DNA of 46,310 nt from Micromonospora sp. AMSO31t (GCF_008868175.1 NZ_WBKT01000031.1:1-46310), one strand, 5' to 3'; positions 31,157-40,749 are shown, counted from the stretch's first letter. The notes: a model not told the origin generated them from the letters alone. Made by a program: numbers and translations.

Positions 31157-31966
31157 GTGGGCCGAAGTGCCGCTTTCTTCGATCTCGACAAGACCGTCAT
31201 CGCCAAGTCGAGCGCACTGGCGTTCGGTCGGCCGTTCTATCGGGACGGGCTGATCACGCGCCGTGACGTGGTCAAGTCGGCGTACGCGCAGCTGATGTTC
31301 CGGCTGGGCGGCACCGACGAGCAGACCATGGCCCGCACCCGGGACTACCTCGCCACGCTCTGCAAGGGCTGGCCGGTGGAACAGGTCCGCCAGATCGTCG
31401 CGGAGACGCTGCACGAGCTCATCAACCCCTACGTGTACGCCGAGGCCGCCGCCCTCATCGAGGAGCACCAGGCCGCCGGGCGGGACGTGGTGCTGGTCTC
31501 CGCCTCCGGCGAGGAGATGGTCCGCCCCATCGGCAAGCTGCTCGGGGTGACCGACGTGATCGCCACCCGGATGGCGGTGGCGGACGGCCGCTACAGCGGC
31601 GAGGTCGAGTTCTACGCGGCCGGCCCGCGCAAGGTCGACGCCGTCGGCGAACTGGCCCTGGCACGCGGCTACGACCTCGCCGACTCGTACGCCTACTCCG
31701 ACTCGTACAGTGACCGGCCGCTGCTGGAGTGCGTGGGGCACCCGACCGTGGTCAACCCGGACCGGGCGTTGCGCAAGCTGGCCGTGGAGAACTCCTGGCC
31801 GGTGCTGGAGTTCCGCCACCCGATCCCGCTGGGCCGGCGGCTGCGGGAGCGCCCGGCCGTGCCGGTCGCCGCGGCGGCCCTCGGCGTGGGCGTCGGCGTG
31901 GCGATCGGCATCGCCTGGTACGGGCGCCACCGCCGCACCCGCGCCGCCGCCACCCCGACGGCCTGA
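31157..31966 (+). CDS. HAD-IB family hydrolase with C-terminal anchor
   Basis: The 269-aa protein belongs to the SerB-like HAD subfamily IB: motif I FFDLDKTVIAKSS (residues 7-19), motif II LVSASGEEM, the lysine of motif III in GPRKVDAV, and motif IV AYSDSYSDRPLLE. It is expected to be a phosphatase; the substrate is unknown and the cap is small. The last 40 residues hold a hydrophobic helix (VPVAAAALGVGVGVAIGIAWYG) followed by RHRRTRAA, a probable tail anchor with the enzyme in the cytosol. It matches Rv3661 by position. The GTG at 31157 gives the conserved N-terminus; earlier in-frame starts add nothing typical. Confidence 0.9.
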   Translation: MGRSAAFFDLDKTVIAKSSALAFGRPFYRDGLITRRDVVKSAYAQLMFRLGGTDEQTMARTRDYLATLCKGWPVEQVRQIVAETLHELINPYVYAEAAALIEEHQAAGRDVVLVSASGEEMVRPIGKLLGVTDVIATRMAVADGRYSGEVEFYAAGPRKVDAVGELALARGYDLADSYAYSDSYSDRPLLECVGHPTVVNPDRALRKLAVENSWPVLEFRHPIPLGRRLRERPAVPVAAAALGVGVGVAIGIAWYGRHRRTRAAATPTA

Positions 31967-31981
31967 CCGCTCGGCGACCCA

Positions 31982-32007
31982 CCCGGGCGCGATCACGGCA
32001 GCCCGGG
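31982..32007. terminator. Weak terminator between convergent genes
   Basis: CCCGGGC (31982-31988) pairs with GCCCGGG (32001-32007) in the 58-base gap between the HAD and Fic-like stops. Confidence 0.4.
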
Positions 32008-32024
32008 GACGCCGCCGAAAAGGA

Positions 32025-32771
32025 TCAGGACGCGGCGAGGATCTCGTCGCCGATGAGCGTGATCTGCTCCGCGCCGATCTCCACGGCCGCCATGTAGTGG
32101 CGCAGCCAGGAGCGCAGCCCGTCCGGGGTGCCGGTGGCGAAGGCGCCGGCCGCGCCGACGTACTCGGGCTCCCGCTCGCGGTGGCCGACGTCGACGGCGA
32201 CGAGCCCGCGCGGGTCGAACCCGGTGGAGATCAGCACGAGCCGGGCGGCGGCGCGCGCCACCACCCCGGACGGCCCGGCGAACGGGCGCAGGTTGAGCAG
32301 CTCGCCGTGCACCACGGCGGCGAGCACCAGCGGCGGCACCTTCGTACCCCCGGCGACCAGCCCGGCCAGCCCGTCGAGGCGGGCCGCCACCACGGGGTCG
32401 GCCACCGGGCGGCCCAGCTCCGCCTCGGTCACGACGTCGCGGGCCGCGAGCACGTGCAGCCGGGCCAGGGCCTGGCGGGGCGCCTTCGGCCAGAGTTCGC
32501 TCAGCCCGGGCAGCGCCCCGGCCACGCGCAGCGCGCCCTGGAGCAGCGGGTCGGTGACCGTGCCGGCGCGTACCTCCTCGCGGTCGTGCACCCGGCCCTC
32601 CAGCGCGGCGCTGGCCACGGCCGAGCGGAGGCTGACCTCGGCGGCGACCTGGCCGCCCTGGCGGCGCAGCGCGCGGTGCCGGTGGGCCCCGTCGACCCGG
32701 TCGCGGGCGCGTTCGACGGCGGGCGCGATGTCGGCGAGCGCGAGCAGCGGGGCGAGCGGGTCGGTGGTCAC
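32025..32771 (-). CDS. Degenerate Fic-fold protein
   Basis: The 248-aa protein has the layout of a class II Fic protein. S54-xxx-E58-G59 (SAALEG) matches the N-terminal inhibitory motif; AAVVHGELLNLRPFAGPSGVVARAA (151-175) aligns with the Fic core xxxHxxLxxIHPFxxGNGRxxR; and GLVAVD...YVGAAGAF...GLRSWLRHYMAA resembles the closing helices. The catalytic histidine is arginine (R162) and the GNGR anion site reads PSGV, so AMP transfer is unlikely. Databases often name this family 'oxidoreductase' without basis; it sits where Rv3662c is in M. tuberculosis. The GTG start at 32771 has a leaderless -10. The Fic assignment is my own reading from motifs. Confidence 0.7.
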   Translation of the reverse strand: MTTDPLAPLLALADIAPAVERARDRVDGAHRHRALRRQGGQVAAEVSLRSAVASAALEGRVHDREEVRAGTVTDPLLQGALRVAGALPGLSELWPKAPRQALARLHVLAARDVVTEAELGRPVADPVVAARLDGLAGLVAGGTKVPPLVLAAVVHGELLNLRPFAGPSGVVARAAARLVLISTGFDPRGLVAVDVGHREREPEYVGAAGAFATGTPDGLRSWLRHYMAAVEIGAEQITLIGDEILAAS

Positions 32772-32777
32772 TCCGCC

Positions 32778-32783
32778 ACGCTA
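32778..32783 (-). promoter_or_regulatory. Leaderless-type -10 (TAGCGT)
   Basis: TAGCGT on the minus strand ends six bases before the GTG at 32771, the same hexamer and spacing as at 6369. Confidence 0.5.
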
Positions 32784-32853
32784 GCGATCCCCACGCTCCG
32801 CCGGAGCGCCAGCCGCCGGGAAGCGACGCGTACCACGCCTCCGGCGGAGCGGT

Positions 32854-32905
32854 GAGAAGGGAACCCCTCTCTACCGGAGGCGTTAAGAAGGGACCCTTCC
32901 TGACA
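32854..32905. repeat. Double palindrome, probable Micromonospora interspersed repeat
   Basis: Two short palindromes, GAGAAGGGAACCCCTCTC and AAGAAGGGACCCTTCCT, are separated by TACCGGAGGCGTT. Elements of this make-up are scattered through Micromonospora and Salinispora genomes as I remember them. It lies between the divergent Fic-like and acs genes. Confidence 0.6.
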
Positions 32906-33028
32906 GCTCGGCGCGCGCGGAGGGCTACTGGGCGCGTGGTCGGTGGGCGGGCGGTCGCGGCGGGGGCCGCGCCGGGACTAACCTCTCCCGGGTAGGAGAC
33001 GCAGGTCACGCGATGAAGGAGTCACCGC

Positions 33029-35017
33029 ATGAGCGAGGCATTGGCCAACTTGCTGAACGAGACGCGCCAGTTCCCGCCGCCGGCCGAACTCGCCGCGAAC
33101 GCCAACGTGACCGCGGACGCGTACGCCGAGGCGGCCGAGGACCGGCTCGCCTTCTGGGAGCGCCAGGCCGGGCGGCTGCACTGGGCCCGGCAGTGGGACC
33201 AGGTGCTCGACTGGTCCAACGCGCCGTTCGCGAAGTGGTTCGTGGGCGGTCAGCTCAACGTGGCGTACAACTGCCTGGACCGGCACGTGGAGGCCGGCCG
33301 CGGCGACAAGGTGGCGATCCACTGGGAGGGCGAGCCGGGTGACACCCGCACGGTCACCTACGCGGAGCTGCACCGGCTCACCTGCCAGGCGGCGAACGCG
33401 CTGACCGACCTGGGCGTCACGGCGGGCGACCGGGTGGCGATCTACCTGCCGATGGTTCCCGAGGCCGCGGTGGCGATGCTCGCCTGCGCGCGGATCGGCG
33501 CCACGCACAGCGTGGTCTTCGGCGGCTTCTCGGCCGACGCGCTGACCAACCGGATCCAGGACGCCAGCGCCAAGGTGGTGATCACCGCGGACGGCGGCTT
33601 CCGCCGGGGCAAGCCGTCCGCGCTCAAGCCGACCGTCGACGAGGCGGTGGCGAAGTGCCCGTCGGTGGAGCACGTGCTGGTGGTCCGCCGCACCGGCGAG
33701 GAGGTCGCCTGGTCGGGCAAGGACCACTGGTGGCACGAGACGGTGGAGACGGCCTCGCCGGAGCACACCGCCCAGCCGTTCGACGCCGAGCACCCGCTCT
33801 ACATCCTCTACACCAGCGGCACCACCGCCCGGCCGAAGGGCATCCTGCACACCACCGGCGGCTACCTCACCCAGACGTCGTACACGACGCACGCCGTCTT
33901 CGACCTCAAGCCGGAGACGGACGTCTACTGGTGCACCGCCGACATCGGGTGGGTCACCGGGCACTCCTACATCGTCTACGGCCCGCTCTCCAACGGAGCG
34001 ACCCAGGTCATGTACGAGGGCACTCCGGACACCCCGCACAAGGGCCGGTTCTGGGAGATCGTCGACAAGTACAAGGTGACCCTCCTGTACACCGCGCCCA
34101 CCCTGATCCGCACCATGATGAAGTGGGGCGAGGACATCCCCGCCGGTTACGACCTGTCCTCGCTGCGCCTGCTGGGCAGCGTCGGCGAGCCGATCAACCC
34201 GGAGGCGTGGATCTGGTACCGGCAGCACGTCGGCCGGGGCGAGCTGCCCATCGTGGACACCTGGTGGCAGACCGAGACCGGCGCGATCATGATCTCGCCG
34301 CTGCCGGGCGTCACCCACGCCAAGCCCGGCTCGGCCATGACCGCGCTGCCCGGCATCGTGGCCGACGTGGTGGACGACCAGGGCCAGTCGGTGCCCAACG
34401 GCGGTGGCGGCTACCTGGTGCTCCGGGAGCCGTGGCCGTCGATGCTGCGCACCATCTGGGGCGACGACAACCGCTTCATCGAGACCTACTGGTCGCGCTT
34501 CGGCGCCGGCGCCAACCACGGGGACGACTGGGTCTACTTCGCCGGTGACGGGGCGAAGAAGGACGACGACGGGCACATCTGGCTGCTCGGCCGGGTCGAC
34601 GACGTCATGCTGGTGTCCGGCCACAACATCTCCACCACCGAGGTGGAGTCGGCGCTGGTCAGCCACCCGTCGGTGGCCGAGGCGGCGGTGGTCGGCGCGA
34701 CCGACCCGACCACCGGCCAGGCGATCGTGGCGTTCGCCATCCCGCGCGGCAGCACCGACATCTCCGGTGAGGCCGGCGAGCGGCTCATCGCCGACCTGCG
34801 CAACCACGTGGCGAAGACGCTCGGCCCGATCGCCAAGCCGCGGCAGATCATGCTCGTGCCGGAGCTGCCGAAGACCCGCTCCGGCAAGATCATGCGCCGG
34901 CTGCTGCGCGACGTCGCGGAGAACCGGTCGCTCGGCGACGTCACGACGCTCCAGGACTCCTCGGTGATGGACCTGATCTCCTCCGGCATGGGTGGCGGCA
35001 AGTCCGACGAGGACTGA
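33029..35017 (+). CDS. acs: Acetyl-CoA synthetase
   Basis: The 662-aa AMP-forming enzyme activates acetate to acetyl-CoA. Motifs: YTSGTTARPKG (T262 region), DIGWVTGHSYIVYGPL, DTWWQTETGAIMISPLPG, GHNISTTEVESALV, and the C-terminal KTRSGKIMRR with K620, the lysine that is reversibly acetylated in the family to switch activity off. Length is normal. AAGGAG (33015-33020) stands eight bases before the ATG. It is a single-gene unit; the position after the Rv3661/Rv3662c-like genes matches acs (Rv3667) in mycobacteria. Confidence 0.97.
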   Translation: MSEALANLLNETRQFPPPAELAANANVTADAYAEAAEDRLAFWERQAGRLHWARQWDQVLDWSNAPFAKWFVGGQLNVAYNCLDRHVEAGRGDKVAIHWEGEPGDTRTVTYAELHRLTCQAANALTDLGVTAGDRVAIYLPMVPEAAVAMLACARIGATHSVVFGGFSADALTNRIQDASAKVVITADGGFRRGKPSALKPTVDEAVAKCPSVEHVLVVRRTGEEVAWSGKDHWWHETVETASPEHTAQPFDAEHPLYILYTSGTTARPKGILHTTGGYLTQTSYTTHAVFDLKPETDVYWCTADIGWVTGHSYIVYGPLSNGATQVMYEGTPDTPHKGRFWEIVDKYKVTLLYTAPTLIRTMMKWGEDIPAGYDLSSLRLLGSVGEPINPEAWIWYRQHVGRGELPIVDTWWQTETGAIMISPLPGVTHAKPGSAMTALPGIVADVVDDQGQSVPNGGGGYLVLREPWPSMLRTIWGDDNRFIETYWSRFGAGANHGDDWVYFAGDGAKKDDDGHIWLLGRVDDVMLVSGHNISTTEVESALVSHPSVAEAAVVGATDPTTGQAIVAFAIPRGSTDISGEAGERLIADLRNHVAKTLGPIAKPRQIMLVPELPKTRSGKIMRRLLRDVAENRSLGDVTTLQDSSVMDLISSGMGGGKSDED

Positions 35018-35036
35018 CGACAGGCGTACCCCGAGG

Positions 35037-35066
35037 TGGGTGACGGTCCGGACGGGCCGTCACCCA
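35037..35066 (+). terminator. acs terminator
   Basis: TGGGTGACGG (35037-35046) and CCGTCACCCA (35057-35066) form a perfect 10-bp stem followed by a T-rich TCGTCGTTTT. Confidence 0.85.
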
Positions 35067-35258
35067 TCGTCGTTTTCCCGCCGCGCGTCGGAAGTTCGGT
35101 GGAGGCCGCGGCAGGCTGAACGGGCAGAGGGGCAGCTCACCCCTGTCAGTGGGGGACCCTTCTCATTTAGGTTCAGCCGCATCGGCTGGATTAGACGGAC
35201 GTCACTGCGACGGCCGGTCGGCCGACTCTCTCCCCCCATGCCCTACGAACGGAGTGGC

Positions 35259-38051
35259 ATGCACACATTTCCACGGACCGGGTCACGCCGACGCCTACTC
35301 GTCGCGCTGCCCGCCATCGCCCTCGCCGCCACGTCGCTGACCGTGACGGGCAGCGCGGCCGCCCGGACGTCCGGCCCCGCGCCGGTCACGATCGGAGCGG
35401 ACGAGTACTACATCAACTACGCCGAGCCCGAGGTGCAGCCGGACACCGGCGGCAAGGAGGTCAAGGGTCGAGACGGCGTCTTCACCGCGGCGGCGGACGA
35501 GGCCCGGGCCTACGACCGCAAGTACGCCGGGGGCAACCCCGTCGCCGCGCGGGAGCTGGCCAGGACCGAGGCCAAGGCCATCCGGACGGGTCAGAGCCCG
35601 CGCAAGTTCAAGAAGGCCAAGAGCACCCAGACGGCCAAGCTGCTGACCCTGCTGGTCGAGTTCAACGACAAGGCGAACGACGACTTCACCAACGTGATGG
35701 TCCCGAAGACCGTCTTCGAGGACCGGACCTGCGTGCCGGGCACCGTCCAGAACGGGCCGCGGCACAACACCATCCCCAACCCGGCCACGCTGCCGCACAA
35801 GGACAACAACTCGATGTGGGTGCCGGACTTCTCGCCGGCCCACTACGACAAGATGCTCTACACGAAGCAGGGCATCACCGAGCGGGTCCGGAAGGACCTC
35901 AAGGGGCCGGACGGCAAGCCGGGCATCAGCCTCGCCGGTCGGACCATGCACAACATGTACCTGGAGATGTCCAAGAACGCGTACACCGTGGACGGGCAGG
36001 CGAGCCCGTGGATCACGGTGCCGCACTCGGAGGGCTGGTACGCGGCCTCCCGCTGCTTCCAGGACGAGAACGGCAACTGGGTCGCCGGCCGTGAGCAGTC
36101 GATGAACGGTCACCCGGACAACCCGCAGGGCGCCGGCCGCCTCGCCACCGACGCGATCGACGCGCTGGCGGCCGCGGACCCGAGCTTCCCGTGGGCCGAC
36201 TACGACATCGAGGACCAGAGCGACCGCGACGGCGACGGCAACGTCCACGAGCCGGACGGTGTGATCGACCACCTGGTGCTGGTGCACGCCAACCAGGGCA
36301 AGTCCCGCGGCGGCGGCGACGTGGGCGTCTACTCGGTGTGGGCGCACTCCTCGACCGTGGCCGGCGGCTACACGATCCCCGGCACCAACCTGAAGGTGTC
36401 GAACTACATCGTGCAGCCGGAGGACGCCGGCGTGGGCGTGTTCGCCCACGAGTTCGGCCACGACCTCGGCCTGCCGGACCTCTACGACACCTCCGGCAAC
36501 GCCGACTCGGACGTCGACTTCTGGGACCTGATGGCCTCGGGTTCGCACACCGGCGAGATCTTCCAGGCGCTGCCGACCCACATGGGCCTCTGGGACAAGT
36601 GGGTGCTCGGCTGGGCCGACCCGCTGGAGGTCAACGCGGGTGACCATTCGCGGCTGGTCAAGCTCGGCCAGACGTCACGGACGCCGGTCGGCACCGAGGA
36701 CGGCATCAAGATCAACCTGCCGGACAAGGTGATCACGCTCGCCCAGCCGCACAGCGGCGCCAACATGTGGTACTCCGGCGCCGACCAGAGCTGGGCGGAC
36801 GTCAAGCTGAGCCGGACGGTGACCGTCCCGAACGCCGCCGACGCGAAGTTCTGGATGTGGAACAACTACGTCATCGAGGCCGACTGGGACTACGGCTTCG
36901 TCGAGGTGTCCACCGACGGCGGCACCACCTGGACCGAGCGGAAGGTGTACGACGACACCGGCAAGCTCGTCACCACCGACGACGGCTACGCCGACCCGAA
37001 CGGGCGGATGGTCGACTTCGGCAACAAGAAGTACGGCCTGACCGGCACCACCGGCGGCTGGCGGCACGACTACGTCGACCTGTCGTCGTACGCCGGCCAG
37101 ACCATCCAGGTCCGGCTGCGGTACGCCACGGACGAGGCGTTCGAGGAGCGCGGCTGGTTCGCCGACGACTTCTCGGTCACCGGCGGCGGCGCCACCACCT
37201 GGAGCGACGACGTCGAGGGCGGCGCCAACGGCTGGACCCAGACCGGTGGCACCTTCACCGACACAAGCGGCGCGGGCTGGCACACCGACTCGGGCACCCA
37301 GGTCAAGGCGCACTACTACCTGGCCGAGTGGCGCAACTTCGACGGCTTCGACAAGGGCCTGAAGTACGCGTACGACACGATCTACTCGCACGAGGCGTGG
37401 AAGGTCGACCGGATCGCGTACAACGCCCCGGGCATGCTGGTCTGGTACCGGGACACGGAGCTGGGCGACGTCAACCACGTCACCGCGCAGATGACCGCGC
37501 TGCCCAGCTACGGGGCGAAGGGCGGTCTGCTGATCGTCGACTCGCACAACGACCCGCTGCGCCGCAAGGGCGAGGCGGCCGTCAAGGACCCGTCGGTGCT
37601 GGACAACCTGCCCAGCCGCCCGCAGTCGTCCAACGCGGCCTTCACCCTGAAGCCGACGTACCCGTTCCGGGAGTGCCTGGAGGCGGCGGACGAGCCGTAC
37701 AGCGAGTACTGCACGAAGTTCCACGCCCAGGCCCCGGTCAAGGGGTTCACCGACGCCAAGGGCTGGTACCCGGGCATCGAGATCCGGGACGGCTCCGCGT
37801 ACGCCCGGGACAACGACGCCTCGGTGGTCATCCCGTCGAAGGGCAACGCGCAGTACACGACCCGGGTGGTCGACCCGGACGGCACGCCGGCGACGGACTA
37901 CTACGGTTCGACGCTCGGCGGCGGCGCCATCGTGCTGGGCACCGGCAACCCGCGGGACGCCGGCGTCGCGTACGGCGTCTCGATCACCATCAAGTGGGCG
38001 CCGCGGGACAACGCGTACGCCATGGTGTGGGTGACCCCACCGAAACCGTGA
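35259..38051 (+). CDS. Secreted M6 metalloprotease, immune inhibitor A-like (copy 1)
   Basis: The 930-aa exoprotease has a signal peptide (MHTFPRTGSRRRLLVALPAIALAATSLTVTGSAAA), a propeptide of about 90 residues, and an M6 catalytic domain with HEFGHDLGLPD (H397, E398, H401) and DLMASGSHTGE. An acidic calcium-type loop DRDGDGNVHEPDG precedes the active site. After it come a VEVSTDGGTTW beta domain (MAM/jelly-roll-like) and a C-terminal domain. InhA-type enzymes degrade extracellular proteins. The ATG at 35259 has GGAG four bases before it; an ATG seven codons earlier is possible. A CAGCCG-CAT-CGGCTG inverted repeat near 35180 and a CCTGTCA (35142) lie in the upstream region. Copies 2 and 3 follow in tandem. 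Confidence 0.93.
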   Translation: MHTFPRTGSRRRLLVALPAIALAATSLTVTGSAAARTSGPAPVTIGADEYYINYAEPEVQPDTGGKEVKGRDGVFTAAADEARAYDRKYAGGNPVAARELARTEAKAIRTGQSPRKFKKAKSTQTAKLLTLLVEFNDKANDDFTNVMVPKTVFEDRTCVPGTVQNGPRHNTIPNPATLPHKDNNSMWVPDFSPAHYDKMLYTKQGITERVRKDLKGPDGKPGISLAGRTMHNMYLEMSKNAYTVDGQASPWITVPHSEGWYAASRCFQDENGNWVAGREQSMNGHPDNPQGAGRLATDAIDALAAADPSFPWADYDIEDQSDRDGDGNVHEPDGVIDHLVLVHANQGKSRGGGDVGVYSVWAHSSTVAGGYTIPGTNLKVSNYIVQPEDAGVGVFAHEFGHDLGLPDLYDTSGNADSDVDFWDLMASGSHTGEIFQALPTHMGLWDKWVLGWADPLEVNAGDHSRLVKLGQTSRTPVGTEDGIKINLPDKVITLAQPHSGANMWYSGADQSWADVKLSRTVTVPNAADAKFWMWNNYVIEADWDYGFVEVSTDGGTTWTERKVYDDTGKLVTTDDGYADPNGRMVDFGNKKYGLTGTTGGWRHDYVDLSSYAGQTIQVRLRYATDEAFEERGWFADDFSVTGGGATTWSDDVEGGANGWTQTGGTFTDTSGAGWHTDSGTQVKAHYYLAEWRNFDGFDKGLKYAYDTIYSHEAWKVDRIAYNAPGMLVWYRDTELGDVNHVTAQMTALPSYGAKGGLLIVDSHNDPLRRKGEAAVKDPSVLDNLPSRPQSSNAAFTLKPTYPFRECLEAADEPYSEYCTKFHAQAPVKGFTDAKGWYPGIEIRDGSAYARDNDASVVIPSKGNAQYTTRVVDPDGTPATDYYGSTLGGGAIVLGTGNPRDAGVAYGVSITIKWAPRDNAYAMVWVTPPKP

Positions 38052-38083
38052 CCTGACACGCCGAGGGCGCGTCGGAGCCGCAC

Positions 38084-38127
38084 GGCGGGGCCTGTCTGGA
38101 GCACACTGCTCCGGGACGGGCCCCGCC
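38084..38127 (+). terminator. Terminator after M6 copy 1
   Basis: An outer stem starting GGCGGGGCC and ending GGCCCCGCC (13 bases, one mismatch) encloses an inner GGAGCA-CAC-TGCTCC hairpin; CTTCTT follows. Confidence 0.85.
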
Positions 38128-38427
38128 CTTCTTACACGCGGACAATTTTTCTCCGCGGCCGTGTGACATTTTCCGGCGCCACTGCGCTCCTCTTCGGGGA
38201 CCTCATAATCACCGTCACTACGGGTGATCGTGGTCGAAGCGTAATGTGAATCGCCGCTTAATTGCTGGGCGATTTCGTCCCGTTTTGGCCGGGAAAAAAA
38301 GCCGAATGATCGGGTGATTGACCGGTGGCAACGATGCAAACACCTGTCATTGTGAGTGACGCATGACATGACAGTGATGGCTTTGGCTGCCCCTGTCATG
38401 TAACAGTTCCACAAAGGAGGAGGACCT
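38128..38427 (+). promoter_or_regulatory. AT-richer control region of M6 copy 2
   Basis: The 300 bases hold no gene. They are AT-rich for this genome, with runs AATTTTT and GGAAAAAAAG. An inverted repeat CTGTCAT (38344-38350) and ATGACAG (38368-38374) is followed by another CTGTCATG with ACAG six bases on (38393-38406), immediately before the ribosome site. TTGACC near 38318 is a possible -35. The layout suggests binding of a dimeric regulator over the promoter and leader. Confidence 0.5.
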
Positions 38428-40729
38428 TTGAGGAGACGAGTCACAGTGGGCCTGGCCTCGGCCGCGGCCGCGCTGCTGGCAGCCGGTGTCGTCACGACGC
38501 CGGCGTCCGCCGCCCCGGCGGCGGAGCCCACCCCCGGCGTCGAGAAGGCGAAGCACGGCAAGGACAACCTCGCGGATCCGAAGTCGGATCAGCAGCGGGA
38601 AGTCAAGAAGCAGGCGATTGCCGACCTGCTCAAGGGCAAGGCCAAGCTTCAGACGCGCAACGGCTCGAAGGTCATCCAGGTCAAGGACGACCTGTTCGTC
38701 GAGTACCAGCAGGCCCCGAAGACCGACCCGATCTTCACCATGCTGGTCAACTTCGGCGACAAGACCGACCCCCGTACCGGTGGAGCTGCCGGCCCGGTGG
38801 TCAACCAGATTCCCCAGCCGGACCGCAACTGGGACGGCAGCTCCACCGACGACAACAGCACCCTGTGGCGCTCGGACTTCCACCGCGAGCACTACATGGA
38901 CATGTTCTACGGTGAGGGCGAGTCGTTCCGGGACTTCTACCTCAAGCAGTCGGGTGGCCGGTACACCGTTGGCGGCGACGTCAGCGACTGGATCACCGTC
39001 CCGTTCAACGAGGCGCGGTACGGCAGCAACAAGATCTCCGAGGCCGACGGCTACTGGAACTTCATCAAGGACACCGCCATCCTGGTATGAGACCCAGGCC
39101 GAGGCCGGCAAGACGCCGCAGGAGATCAAGGACTACCTGAAGCAGTTCGACGTCTGGGACCGCTACGACTTCGACGGCGACGGGAACTTCAACGAGCCCG
39201 ACGGCTACATCGACCACTTCCAGGCGGTGCACGCCGGCGAGGGCGAGGAGGCCGGCGGCGGCGCCGAGGGCGAGGACGCCATCTGGTCGCACTGCTGGGC
39301 GGCGTTCCCCAACCTCGAGGGCAAGGCCGGCCCCGCCGGCAACCTGGCCGGTGGCGTCCAGATCGGTGACACCGGGCTCTGGATCCGTGACTACACCACG
39401 GAACCGGAGAACGGCGGCCTCGGCGTCTTCACCCACGAGTACGGTCACGACCTCGGTCTGCCGGACCTGTACGACACCGCGGGCGGCGACAACGGCGTCG
39501 GCTTCTGGAGCCTGATGTCCTCGGGTTCGTGGCTGAGCCACGGCACCGACGACATCGGTTCGACCCCGGGCTACATGGACCCGTGGTCGAAGCTCTTCCT
39601 CGGCTGGCTGAACCACTCGACCGTCGACTACGGCTCGGGCACCACCCAGGTGACCCTCGGCCCGGCGGGCGACAGCGACGGGCCGAAGGCCCAGGCGGTC
39701 GTGGTGAACCTGCCCGCGCAGACCCAGACCACGAACTACAACACGCCGTTCGGCGGGTCGTACGAGTGGTGGGGCGGCAGCGCGGACGACCTGAACTCCT
39801 CGCTGACCCGCACCCTGGACCTGACCGGCGCGACGTCCGCGTCGATCACCGCGAAGGCCCAGTGGGACATCGAGGAGGACTACGACTACCTCTACGCCGA
39901 GGTGTCGACCGACGGCGGCGCCACCTGGGCCGCCCTGTCCAACTCGCTGATCGACGCCGGTGAGACCGGGGTCGACGGCTCCACCAGCGGCAACTGGGTC
40001 GACCTGACCTACGACCTGTCGGCATATGCCGGCAAGAGCGTGACGTTCCGCTACCGCTACGCCTCCGACGGCGGCGTGCACCTGGCCGGTCCGTTCCTGG
40101 ACAACGTCTCGCTGACCAGGAACGGCACGGTCGCCTGGACCGACGACGCGGAGACCCTGGCCGCGGAGTGGACCGCCAAGGGCTGGACCCGGATGGGTGG
40201 CTCGGTGACCGACTCCTACCCCCGCTTCTACATCGCCGAGAACCGGACCTACTTCGGTTACGACGACACGCTGCGGACCGGTGGGTACAACTACGGGTTC
40301 GCCAGCCGGCCGAACTGGGTGGAGCGGTTCTCCGTCCAGCCGGGCATGCTGGTCTGGTACGTGAACTACGCGTACGGCGACAACAACACGTCGGAGCACC
40401 CGGGCTACGGTCTGAACCTGCCGGTCGACGTTCGGCCGGGCAAGATCCAGGTCGGCGGCGTGGGCACCATCACCAACCGGCGCAACGGCTACGACGGCAC
40501 CTTCAGCCTGTACGCCAAGCCGGCGCAGACCTTCCACCTGAACGACGTGGCGGTCACCGTGCCGAAGCTCGACCCGAACCCGGTGTTCACCGACAACGGG
40601 ATCAACAAGTACTGGAACAGCAACAACCCGTGGAACTCGGTGAAGGTCGCCGGCACCGGCACCAAGATCGAGATCCTGAAGCAGGGCACCACCCCGACCA
40701 GCGACATGGTCGTCAAGGTCAGCAACTGA
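38428..40729 (+). pseudogene. Secreted M6 metalloprotease copy 2, frameshifted
   Basis: A TTG start after AAAGGAGGAGG opens a signal peptide (RRRVTVGLASAAAALLAAGVVTTPASA) and propeptide. At 39079-39091 the frame ATC CTG GTA TGA ends after about 220 residues, while the next frame (+1) continues as WYETQAEAGKTPQEI through DFDGDGNFNEPDGYIDHF, HEYGHDLGLPD (His codon at 39434) and the full C-terminal domains to 40729. One extra base (for example C82 of 39082) or two lost bases explains it; alignment to copy 3 (DAANQWVADQ) favours two lost bases. Codon use is normal after the break, so the event is recent, or a sequencing error, or less likely a programmed shift. Intact length would be about 766 aa. 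Confidence 0.85.
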
Positions 40730-40749
40730 TCGGGTAGCACCACACGGGA

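Noticed and set aside
38428..39090. Independent 220-aa secreted protein
   Set aside because: Its sequence matches the signal peptide, propeptide and start of the M6 domain of copy 3 and continues in the next frame, so it is the front half of a broken gene.
39076..39095. Programmed +1 frameshift as the main explanation
   Set aside because: The UGA resembles the prfB arrangement, but there is no internal Shine-Dalgarno at the right distance and no slippery codon, and paralogous copy 3 has no shift.
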